Shown here: piece by piece, positions 1 to 7,193 of the stretch
How the letters are laid out: every line of letters begins with the position of its first letter
How positions within the stretch are numbered: the stretch's first letter is position 1
Assembly: GCA_965116945.1 (NCBI GenBank)
Contig: OZ220734.1
Location: 2,294,001 to 2,358,000, forward strand
DNA length: 64,000 bases
Reading direction: 5' to 3'
Origin: Plut-88900 sp965116945
GTDB lineage: Bacteria > Chloroflexota > Dehalococcoidia > Plut-88900
Made by a program: the position numbers and the translations under genes
The notes under the pieces: model-generated
What the model saw: the letters and a program-made list of their open reading frames with translations, nothing else
Databases searched by the model: none
Told to the model about the DNA's origin: nothing

Positions 1-31
1 AGGATGCCTCCCCTGTTACTATCATGTTCCC

Positions 32-1282
32 ATGCCTCCCTCTCCCTCCACCCCAGTTACCGTTGAGTCTCCTTCCCACCTCCCGACCCGACCCAAACCC
101 CGAGCCAGATGGCTCATGGTCGGCCTATGCTGGTCCCTCTATTTCTCATTCGGGCTAACATTCGGCACCATCTCGCCCCTGGTCACACCCATCCAGGAAG
201 ACCTCAACATGAATTCCGCCCAGATGGGGCTCGTGCACGGCAGCTGGCATGTGGTCTACATCTTTTTTGCTCCAGTCGTGGGGCTCCTGGTAGACAGGCT
301 CGGATTAAGAAAGTCGCTGGGCCTGGGCGTCGTGATAATTCTGCTCTCACTCATCACCCGAGGCCTCTCCCAGAACTTCATCCAACTGTTCCTGACCGTA
401 GGGCTATTCGGATTTGGCGGGCCCCTTGTATCCGTAGGCTCTCCGAAGCTGGTTTCAGTCTGGTTCGAAGGTCGAGAAAGGGGCATTGCGACGGGGATCT
501 ACTCTACCGGCCCGGCGTCCGGAATTAGCCTGGCATTTGCCACCGCAAATACGGTGGTCGAGCCTCTCACCGGCTCGTGGCGGGGCATATCTCTCGTATA
601 CGGCATATTGGTTGCCCTGATAGCCCTCGCATGGGTTATCTTCGCCCGAGAACCCGAGTCTCGTCCTGCCAGCGCTCCTCTCGCCACCAGATCCCTTGCG
701 ACAAGCGAGTTCACGTCCATGTTGCGGCTGCGGAACGTGAAGATTATCCTGATTCTGGCTGCCGGGACATTCGTTGTCCACGTGGGGAACTCAAGCTGGG
801 CTCCAGCCATACTGGAAGAGAAAGGCATGTCCCTGGATGCAGGGGGGCTGTGGGCAGCTCTCGCCACCGGCTTGGGGCTTGTTGGCTTGCTGGCGATACC
901 GGGCCTCGTGAGACGCGGCAAGCGCGTACCAGTTACCAGCATCCAACTTGCGATATGTGCTATCGCCGCAACCGCCATGGTCTTCCTGCCCGGCGCCGGA
1001 GCGGTGGTATCTCTAATGTTCCTGACATTTGCGGCACAACCCATGCTTCCCATGTGTTCACTATTGCTCATGGAGACACCTGGGGTCGGCGCTGCAAAGA
1101 TGGGGGTGGCGGCGGGGCTGTTCTTCGCATCCGCGGAGATCGGAGGGTTCCTAGGTCCCTACGTCATGGGAGAGCTGCGGGACTCTTACATGTCCCTCGG
1201 GCCCGGGTTCCTGATGGTGGCGGCCACCGCCGCTCTCCTGGTGCCTATTGTCCTCCTCGTCAGAGAAAAGCGGGAAATGTAG
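32..1282 (+). CDS. MFS transporter
   Basis: A 416-residue major facilitator superfamily permease of the inner membrane. After a Pro-rich cytoplasmic tail of about 25 residues the protein is a series of hydrophobic segments consistent with 12 transmembrane helices. The loop after helix 2 carries the family signature, Gly84 then Asp88-Arg89-x-Gly91-x-Arg93-Lys94. The closest look is the CynX/NimT and oxalate/formate-antiporter type, which move small organic anions, but the substrate cannot be read from the sequence. The amidohydrolase gene follows on the same strand after 59 bases, so the pair may import and hydrolyse one compound. The start is the first in-frame ATG; no strong Shine-Dalgarno is visible. 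Confidence 0.9.
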   Translation: MPPSPSTPVTVESPSHLPTRPKPRARWLMVGLCWSLYFSFGLTFGTISPLVTPIQEDLNMNSAQMGLVHGSWHVVYIFFAPVVGLLVDRLGLRKSLGLGVVIILLSLITRGLSQNFIQLFLTVGLFGFGGPLVSVGSPKLVSVWFEGRERGIATGIYSTGPASGISLAFATANTVVEPLTGSWRGISLVYGILVALIALAWVIFAREPESRPASAPLATRSLATSEFTSMLRLRNVKIILILAAGTFVVHVGNSSWAPAILEEKGMSLDAGGLWAALATGLGLVGLLAIPGLVRRGKRVPVTSIQLAICAIAATAMVFLPGAGAVVSLMFLTFAAQPMLPMCSLLLMETPGVGAAKMGVAAGLFFASAEIGGFLGPYVMGELRDSYMSLGPGFLMVAATAALLVPIVLLVREKREM

Positions 1283-1341
1283 CCGCCTTTAGTCGGGGCT
1301 CTGGTATCATGGCGTCCAATACCCCTTCGCGGAGGAATCCC

Positions 1342-2373
1342 ATGCCCTATGGCGGCAACGACTGGCTAGCCCTGACCCCCGAGCCTACTCTGGAACCCGA
1401 CCTCCCCATCATCGACCCCCATCATCACTTCTGGGACTTCAAGATGGAGAGGATGCCCTACCAGCGCTACCTCCTCCCCGACCTCCTGGACGATATCAGC
1501 TCCGGTCACAATATAGTCGCCACCGTCTTCGTAGAAGCCCGCGCCATGTACCGCGCCGACGCCCCGGAAGAATTGCGGCCCGTGGGCGAGGTGGAATTCG
1601 CCCAGGGTATCGCCGCTGCCAGCGCCAGCGGGCTGTATGGGCCTTGCCGGATGGCGGATGGCATCGTCGGGCACGCAAACCTGAACCTTGGCGATGACGT
1701 CAACCGGGTCCTCGACCGCCTCGAAGCCGCCAGCCCAAACAGGTTTCGGGGAATCCGACACTCGGTGACCTGGGACGACGACCCCAGTGTGCCAAACGCG
1801 GCTCTCTACAAGATTCCTCACCAAATGATGAGCGACAGCTATAGAGCCGGGGCACGGGTGCTGGCCCACAGGGGCCTCACGATGGAGTCCTGGATGTATT
1901 CGGGCCAGCTGCCGGAACTTGCCTCATTTGCCCGCGCCGTCCCCGACCTCACCATAATCTCTGACCACATTGGCGGCCTCATGCGAACCGGTCCGTATAC
2001 TTCCCGTTCCGAGGAGGTGGTGGCCGCCTGGAAGCGAGACATCGCCGCCGTGGCCGAATGCCCCAACGTCTACATGAAGCTCGGCGGCATGGGGATGATC
2101 AACAACGGCTTCGACTGGCACACCCGCGAGAAGCCTGTAGGGTCGGAGGAAGCCGCCCGCGAGATGGCCCCCTTCATGCATTATTGCATAGAGAAGTTCG
2201 GGCCTGAACGCTGCATGTTCGAAAGCAACTTCCCCGTCGATAAATGGTCTTTCTCATACAACGTTGTCTTCAACGCCTTCAAGCGGTTGTCTAAAGACTA
2301 TTCCCCGTCCGAGAGGCAAGCCATGTTTCACGATACGGCTGCGAAGGTTTACAGGCTGCCGTCAGCGGTGTAG
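1342..2373 (+). CDS. amidohydrolase family protein (COG3618-type TIM barrel)
   Basis: A 343-residue amidohydrolase-2 (PF04909) protein. The N-terminal metal motif is Asp25-x-His27-His28-His29 (IIDPHHHFWDF), and the C-terminal part has the family FESNFPVDKW segment, where lactonase-like members usually place a metal or substrate Asp. The family includes fuconolactone, pyrone-dicarboxylate and other ring-opening hydrolases; the substrate here is unknown. I chose ATG 1342 because GGAGGAA lies 4 bases upstream. The frame is open back to 577, but that stretch overlaps the MFS gene and looks like shadow. ATG 1309 is an alternative start without a good ribosome site. Confidence 0.85.
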   Translation: MPYGGNDWLALTPEPTLEPDLPIIDPHHHFWDFKMERMPYQRYLLPDLLDDISSGHNIVATVFVEARAMYRADAPEELRPVGEVEFAQGIAAASASGLYGPCRMADGIVGHANLNLGDDVNRVLDRLEAASPNRFRGIRHSVTWDDDPSVPNAALYKIPHQMMSDSYRAGARVLAHRGLTMESWMYSGQLPELASFARAVPDLTIISDHIGGLMRTGPYTSRSEEVVAAWKRDIAAVAECPNVYMKLGGMGMINNGFDWHTREKPVGSEEAAREMAPFMHYCIEKFGPERCMFESNFPVDKWSFSYNVVFNAFKRLSKDYSPSERQAMFHDTAAKVYRLPSAV

Positions 2374-2407
2374 GCGATGCTATGCCCCTTGAGCTTATCC
2401 ATTCAAA

Positions 2408-2677
2408 CTAGGGAAAGTACCGATAAACGTCACGCCGGTGCAGGATTCTGACCAGCACTAGTATTCCACCCTCCAGGACAACCCCAAGCCGGTAGTCGCT
2501 TATCCTGATTCTGTAGTAGCGACCCTTGTCTGTTTTAATGCGAGCGGTATTGGGGATGCTTGCCAGCGACTCCGCTGCTTCCAGTTCCTCGATTAGAGAG
2601 CTGGTTCTTTCAAGGACGGTGTGGTCCCGTACTCGCCTCAGGTCTGGGATGAAGCTGGCCCGGAACTCAAGCTCCAT
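2408..2677 (-). CDS. RelE/ParE-family toxin
   Basis: An 89-residue protein with the type II toxin RelE/ParE layout: N-terminal helices, then beta strands ending in RISDYRLGVVLEGG and a C-terminal hydrophobic strand followed by HRRDVYRYF. RelE toxins cleave mRNA in the ribosomal A site. Basic residues (Arg, Lys) and the terminal HRxDVY segment fit the active-site region. Its start overlaps the end of the upstream antitoxin gene by 11 bases, typical of translational coupling. ParE-like gyrase inhibition cannot be excluded. Confidence 0.8.
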   Translation of the reverse strand: MELEFRASFIPDLRRVRDHTVLERTSSLIEELEAAESLASIPNTARIKTDKGRYYRIRISDYRLGVVLEGGILVLVRILHRRDVYRYFP

Positions 2678-2894
2678 CCTGTCCTTGCAGGACTCGGACT
2701 ACTTGGTCCCTGTCGACACCCTTGCTCTTTAGTCCCTCGTCGATAGCCCGAGCCAGGGCCGCATCCTCCGCTTCAACACCATCAGCTGTTGAATCCTCAA
2801 AGGTTACAAGAAGGTCTTCCCCCTCCGGTACGTCCAGGGGTTCCACGGGTACGATGTGTCCGTCCTTAAACTTTGCCCGTATAGTCCTCTGCAT
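2667..2894 (-). CDS. antitoxin, DUF104 (AF2212-like) family
   Basis: A 75-residue protein whose first half (RAKFKDGHIVPVEPLDVPEG) matches the DUF104/AF2212-like beta-rich antitoxin domain: basic strand, GxIVPxEPLDxPEG turn, then a strand. The second half is acidic and probably wraps around the toxin. It lies upstream of and overlaps the RelE-like gene, giving the usual antitoxin-first order. The family often pairs with PIN or RelE toxins. The pair may autoregulate from the 257-base gap shared with the divergent gene at 3152. Confidence 0.8.
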   Translation of the reverse strand: MQRTIRAKFKDGHIVPVEPLDVPEGEDLLVTFEDSTADGVEAEDAALARAIDEGLKSKGVDRDQVVRVLQGQDGA

Positions 2895-3151
2895 GGCACA
2901 GCCTCAGCCGTCACTGCGACTTCACATTCAGTCTTATGGTTATACTAACATCCAAATGTGATGATTGAGACCGAAGGCTTGTTTGCCCTTTCCTGCTAGT
3001 CTCATTAGACATGTTGATTTCTGGACTGTACAGTTACCCAATGCCTCACTAAGCAGGCCTTTGATCTGGTCGCATTACGGTAGGCCATATTGCTCCAGAG
3101 AACAGCAAACCCCGGAGCCGCATACTTCAAACAAGCCCTAATAGGACACCG

Positions 3152-3889
3152 ATGCCCCCACGCATAAGAATCGGCCTCATAGTCCCGTCCTCGGACGCCA
3201 CCTATGAACCCGACTTCTACATCGCGGCGCCTTCTAACGTGACCCTCCACAGCCACCGCATGTGGCTGCCTGAAAACGGTCTCGGCAAGGACGAAATGGA
3301 CCGCATGAACTCCGAAGTCCTGAATGCCGTCCGATACTTGACCACAGCACGAATGGACGCAATCGCCTATGGGGGAACTACCTCCAGCTTTTACAGGGGC
3401 CCGGGTTGGGATTATGAGTTAATCCGGATGATTGAAGAGGAGTCGGGGTTACCGGCGGCGGTGACAACGCATTCCGTGGCCATGGCCTTGCGGTCACTTG
3501 ATATCAAAAGGTTATCTATCGCCACACCATACCCAAAGTGGAACAACGATAGGCTTTGGGACTATATGGCGAAGTCGGGATTTGAGGTGTTGAACCTGGA
3601 AGCCGACGACTGGACCCGCGAGGCTGAGGGAAGGATGATTGACGATCGGGAGCCGGATGACATACTCGATTTTTCTGTCAAGGCCCTTCATCCCGAGGCC
3701 GACGGCATCTTCTGTTCCTGCACCGCTTGGCGAGCGATGGAAATGGTCGGCCGGCTGGAGCAGAGGACAGGCAGACTGGCGGTAACATCAAACCAGGCCA
3801 ACATCTGGGCCATATTCGGTAAGCTCGGTCTCACCGCGCCCATAGAGGGATTCGGTAAATTGTTGTCCGGGCCCGCGGCCTTGCATTAA
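3152..3889 (+). CDS. arylmalonate decarboxylase / maleate isomerase-like Asp/Glu racemase superfamily protein
   Basis: A 245-residue cytosolic enzyme of the Asp/Glu/hydantoin racemase superfamily. Two-cysteine racemases carry one Cys in each half. Here the N-terminal position is Gly75-Thr76-Thr77 (GGTTSSFYRG) and only the C-terminal Cys190 (FCSCTAW) is present, with Tyr127 between them. As I recall arylmalonate decarboxylase of Bordetella, it has the same arrangement: Gly-Thr-Ser then SFYRG, Tyr126 and Cys188 forming a dioxyanion hole. A cofactor-free decarboxylation of a malonate-type substrate is therefore more likely than racemisation. Maleate isomerase is the main alternative, but it normally has both cysteines. 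The gene stands alone between a toxin-antitoxin pair and the PLD-NTPase gene. Confidence 0.75.
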   Translation: MPPRIRIGLIVPSSDATYEPDFYIAAPSNVTLHSHRMWLPENGLGKDEMDRMNSEVLNAVRYLTTARMDAIAYGGTTSSFYRGPGWDYELIRMIEEESGLPAAVTTHSVAMALRSLDIKRLSIATPYPKWNNDRLWDYMAKSGFEVLNLEADDWTREAEGRMIDDREPDDILDFSVKALHPEADGIFCSCTAWRAMEMVGRLEQRTGRLAVTSNQANIWAIFGKLGLTAPIEGFGKLLSGPAALH

Positions 3890-3946
3890 CGTTCGAAGTG
3901 TTCGCCTAGGTGGACATACCTCTCCACCGACCTCAGAGTTGACAGC

Positions 3947-5968
3947 ATGGACTTCTTCAATTCCGACTCCGATGACAACAATGCCGACCAGTCTACGCTC
4001 AAGCTAGACGACGGCTCCGGCCTGCGTGTGGTCAACGCTCGGTTCGTGCATGAGCAGCAGTTTGACTGGTCCTTGTTCAAGGGTTACAGCAAACTGCGTG
4101 TCCTCACTTACTCCGCCAGTGTCGACGCCATAGTAAGAATGCTGGATAACTTTTCCTTCGACTCCTTTGAATGCGTCTTCGGATTTGAGGGGACTCTAAA
4201 GGACATCAAGAACATCCTCGCCTTTCAGCAAATCGTTGTTGGAGATACACGCGCTGCAATAATGGGCCTGAAAGACGAAAGACATACTCACATACTTAGC
4301 AGGGTGCATGCTGGACAAGCCCACTTTAGGGTCCTCCGCAAGGCTATAGCACACGCAAAGATATATTTGCTTTCCGACGACACTGGTCACAACCGGGTGA
4401 TTGTAGGATCTGCAAACCTATCAGAGCGGGCTTTCTCAGGGAGGCAGCCCGAGACTCTAGTGGTATTCGATGACGATGAGCGAGCGTGGGCCCACTATAA
4501 CCGAATGTACGACGAGATTAGAGACTCAGCTTCAGACGAAATCGAACTACCGGAAAACCGTATAACAAGGGCTGAAATCGAGGTTCCCGAAACGCCAGTG
4601 ATGTCCGACTTGTCAGGAACACTCATCATTGAAGCGCCCAAGCCGACTGAGTCTCACATAACGATGCCTGTGCAGGTTCAACGCGTTGAAAAAGTTGCAG
4701 CGGTCATGTCTCCACGGTTGTCGGCGGCAGTGCCAGCCCTACACAACGGTATACAGAAGATAACTCCTGAAGTTAAACGTGAAATCAGTCGCATCAAGCT
4801 AGTCAAGTCAGCTGAAGAAGCCGATAACCGATACTTCTCCGTCGATAGAACAAATCGTACGGCCTCGCTTTCAGGCGAACCTTTCTCTTTGGAATGGGAT
4901 GATGCATTAGTGGAACAGGATGCAAATCTCCTGCTGGAATATTTCCAAAACTACGAAGGTGCCTTTGAGGGGGACGTGCCTCGTCTGCAACGTGACTACT
5001 TTATATTGGCTTCGTGGCTTTATTTTTCACCTTTCATGTGCGACATGCGCTCTCTCGCTTTGTTGCAAGACAGCGATGTAATCCGTTACCCCTCTTTCGC
5101 CATAGTTTTTGGCAAGTCGAACTGTGGAAAGACTACCCTTGTAGATACTCTCACTACCTCTATGTTTGGCTTCGCCCACACCCTGGACAAACGCAGTTTT
5201 ACTACTTCTCAATTGCGGGGGCTTCAATACGGCTACAAACGATTTCCCGTCGTGTTTGACGATATTGGCCGAAATGCGTTTAACAGGCATGGCCGGGATA
5301 TGATCAAGAACGAACTCCATCCCGACACTGCAGTACACCCTGGGTTCATCCTATCCATGAACGCAGAGCCTCAGTCCTTTCCCGACGAGATAGTTAAACG
5401 CAGCTTGATGATCTATACGACCACCGCCTTGCCCGCGCACAACGAAGAGATGCGCCAGAACTTGCAGTCCCGAATCCAGGAAATGCGTCGGAATCTGACC
5501 GGCCATCTATATAGACGATATTTGATGGATGTTTTCGCGAGGCTGGACAAAACACGTTTGCCCGAGGACTGGCTAGCCCTATCATCAGAAATCCTGAGTA
5601 ATATTCTCGGAAGCGCAGCTAGTGGGCCGGCTCCAAAATGGTGTCAGCCCGTAACCTGGTTTGCATACGCAGAGAAACGCTACGATCGTGTAAAGGCCCG
5701 TTTAATAAATTTGCTCAGAAAGTCAGCTTATGCCAAGAGTGAGGGTGGCGTTCCTACTGGCTGGACCGTTGATGGCAGCAGCATCGTTGTCTGGGAGACA
5801 CGGGATGCGTTCGGGAGACGCGGGTTTGATTGGGATGACGTACCATCAACCCTTATCGACGAGGACGCCAGTAGCGGAGGGCGCACGGTTCTGAATCGTA
5901 GAAGCTTGGAAGAATTCTTGGGAGTGCCCCTACATCCTGACCGCCCTTGGTGGAAGGTGTGGGGCTAG
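3947..5968 (+). CDS. phospholipase D-like nuclease fused to a P-loop NTPase (SF3-helicase-like)
   Basis: A 673-residue two-module protein. Residues about 30-190 form a PLDc-like domain with one HxK motif (His136-Ala-Lys138) followed by GSANLSERAF (Gly154, Ser155, Asn157), the catalytic signature of PLD-superfamily nucleases, which usually dimerise to pair two such motifs. A low-complexity linker spans about 200-290. Residues about 330-500 form a P-loop NTPase: Walker A GKSNCGKTT (389-397), Walker B VVFDDI with Asp438-Asp439, a sensor-like Asn472 (ILSMNAEP) and Lys484-Arg485 as a possible arginine finger. The order resembles SF3 helicase or D5-like ATPases. The C-terminal 170 residues are unrecognised. 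Codon use is more AT-rich than in the neighbours and the gene stands alone, which fits transfer. I suspect a single-gene defence nuclease, but no named system comes to mind. Confidence 0.8.
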   Translation: MDFFNSDSDDNNADQSTLKLDDGSGLRVVNARFVHEQQFDWSLFKGYSKLRVLTYSASVDAIVRMLDNFSFDSFECVFGFEGTLKDIKNILAFQQIVVGDTRAAIMGLKDERHTHILSRVHAGQAHFRVLRKAIAHAKIYLLSDDTGHNRVIVGSANLSERAFSGRQPETLVVFDDDERAWAHYNRMYDEIRDSASDEIELPENRITRAEIEVPETPVMSDLSGTLIIEAPKPTESHITMPVQVQRVEKVAAVMSPRLSAAVPALHNGIQKITPEVKREISRIKLVKSAEEADNRYFSVDRTNRTASLSGEPFSLEWDDALVEQDANLLLEYFQNYEGAFEGDVPRLQRDYFILASWLYFSPFMCDMRSLALLQDSDVIRYPSFAIVFGKSNCGKTTLVDTLTTSMFGFAHTLDKRSFTTSQLRGLQYGYKRFPVVFDDIGRNAFNRHGRDMIKNELHPDTAVHPGFILSMNAEPQSFPDEIVKRSLMIYTTTALPAHNEEMRQNLQSRIQEMRRNLTGHLYRRYLMDVFARLDKTRLPEDWLALSSEILSNILGSAASGPAPKWCQPVTWFAYAEKRYDRVKARLINLLRKSAYAKSEGGVPTGWTVDGSSIVVWETRDAFGRRGFDWDDVPSTLIDEDASSGGRTVLNRRSLEEFLGVPLHPDRPWWKVWG

Positions 5969-6035
5969 ACATACAGTCAAACCAACAAGGTAAGATCGCC
6001 TGTACAGTATCCGCTCCATACCCCCTTGGTAAAGA

Positions 6036-6066
6036 CATATCAAAAATGCGGTGCATTCTTGATATG
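6036..6066. other. 14-bp hairpin downstream of the PLD-NTPase gene
   Basis: An inverted repeat with arms CATATCAAAAATGC and GCATTCTTGATATG, one A/C mismatch and a 3-base loop, starting 67 bases after the PLD-NTPase stop. It could end that transcript, but no T-run follows on either strand, so an operator or recombination-site role is equally possible. Confidence 0.5.
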
Positions 6067-6242
6067 CCAACAAACCAGGGCGGGCGGGTTGGGATTCCAT
6101 TTAATTCCGGGGGATCGAGAGGAGCGCTCCGCCTCCTCTCCGGTATTGAATTAGAGGCGCACATTTGCCTCTACGCTTCTTTTCCATCCCCTGTAGGGAT
6201 GCCCCTCGTGGGTACCCAGCGCACAACTCACCCCCACCCCCC

Positions 6243-7073
6243 AAAAGTGGGACATTTGCCCCTTGACACTACCTGAACATCCGTACTATTCTCTACACCG
6301 TTTGAACACCAACCCACCTATTGCAAGGAGGAACCAAAACCCCAGGGAAGCCCCCGAGACCCGACCCGAGGACTCAACGCCTTAGCCCATCCCAATACCT
6401 CTCCCCTCCCGTAGGGGCGACCGGCCAATCGCCCTCCCTCGCGAGGACAGCAGGTTGCGGCACAAGCCGGAACGTCCGCCCACGGAGGATGGTACATCCG
6501 TCTCAGGCGGAGACAGTCGCCATCCCCTCATCCCACCGGGTCCCGTGTCCCCTTCCCTAGTAGTCAGGCGATGGAAAGACGCCCTGGATAGAAGCCACAG
6601 CAGACCGGCCACCCCCCGCCGAGAGACCGTCTCGGAGGTCGGCCTGTAGCGAACTTGCGCTATATCAAGCAGGGGTGGCGGGCCGGCTATCCCCGACCGG
6701 GACTGGATCCCGGAGGTCGGCCCGCCGGCGAGCTTGCGCCATATATCAAGCAAGGGGTCGCTGGGCCGCCTTGACCCTCGGGGGGCCCACGTAACACATG
6801 ACGTCTGAGGGGGCCACAGCCCGATCACTGGCCCCCGCCATGCCTGCGGGCATTCAGAAGTGGGGTCAAGGCCCGGTTGTCTGCCCGGACAACTGGAGCA
6901 CACATCGAGCGCTAGGGTGCGGCCGGCTGCAATCCGCCCACGGCGGACCTCCAAGGCCCCCGACAGCTGGAACACCGCATGAGAGTAGAGGCCGACCGGC
7001 TCACCAGGCGTCTTCCATCGCCGACCTAAAACCCAAAAGACAGTACCGAAAACAAGACCCCACAACTGAATAA
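6243..7073 (-). repeat. structured 0.8-kb intergenic repeat, copy A (inverted)
   Basis: The reverse complement of this 831-base stretch matches 17975-18784 and 50706-51588 over nearly the whole length. It holds two tandem units of about 80 bases, each with a 17-base hairpin: 6619-6635 (CCGAGA/TCTCGG arms) and 6697-6713 (CCGGGA/TCCCGG arms). The arms differ between units by a compensating A:T to G:C change. A GGGCGA/TCGCCC hairpin lies near 6415-6440. Copy A alone carries an extra insert at about 6470-6525 that folds on itself. ORFs across it are not conserved in frame. I read it as a non-coding element, either a structured RNA or a non-autonomous mobile repeat. It fills the gap between the PLD-NTPase and D-aminoacylase genes. 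Confidence 0.8.
6263..6289 (+). promoter_or_regulatory. promoter-like element at the end of repeat copy A
   Basis: TTGACA (6263-6268) and TACTAT (6284-6289) are separated by 15 bases, or 16 if ACTATT is the -10. The same pair and spacing occur at the matching end of the other two copies, reading into the repeat body. The spacer is short, so the promoter call is tentative. Confidence 0.3.
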
Positions 7074-7193
7074 AAGCCCGCTATGCCTCTTCTCCACTGA
7101 ACACATACAATCAGGTGTACTAAACCCCATCGGCCTGTATAATGCGCCTGAACCCCCCGGCCACACCGAAGTACGAGCATCGGAGGCATTGCC

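Noticed and set aside
577..1341. Upstream extension of the amidohydrolase frame to 598 residues
   Set aside because: It overlaps the MFS gene in another frame, is rich in Arg and Cys without domain likeness, and a good ribosome site precedes ATG 1342.
6382..7065. 227-residue minus-strand ORF inside repeat copy A
   Set aside because: The frame is not kept in copies B and C, and composition follows the hairpin-rich non-coding repeat.
3890..7193. Prophage or integrative element around the PLD-NTPase gene
   Set aside because: No integrase, transposase, structural gene, tRNA or direct repeats were found on either side.
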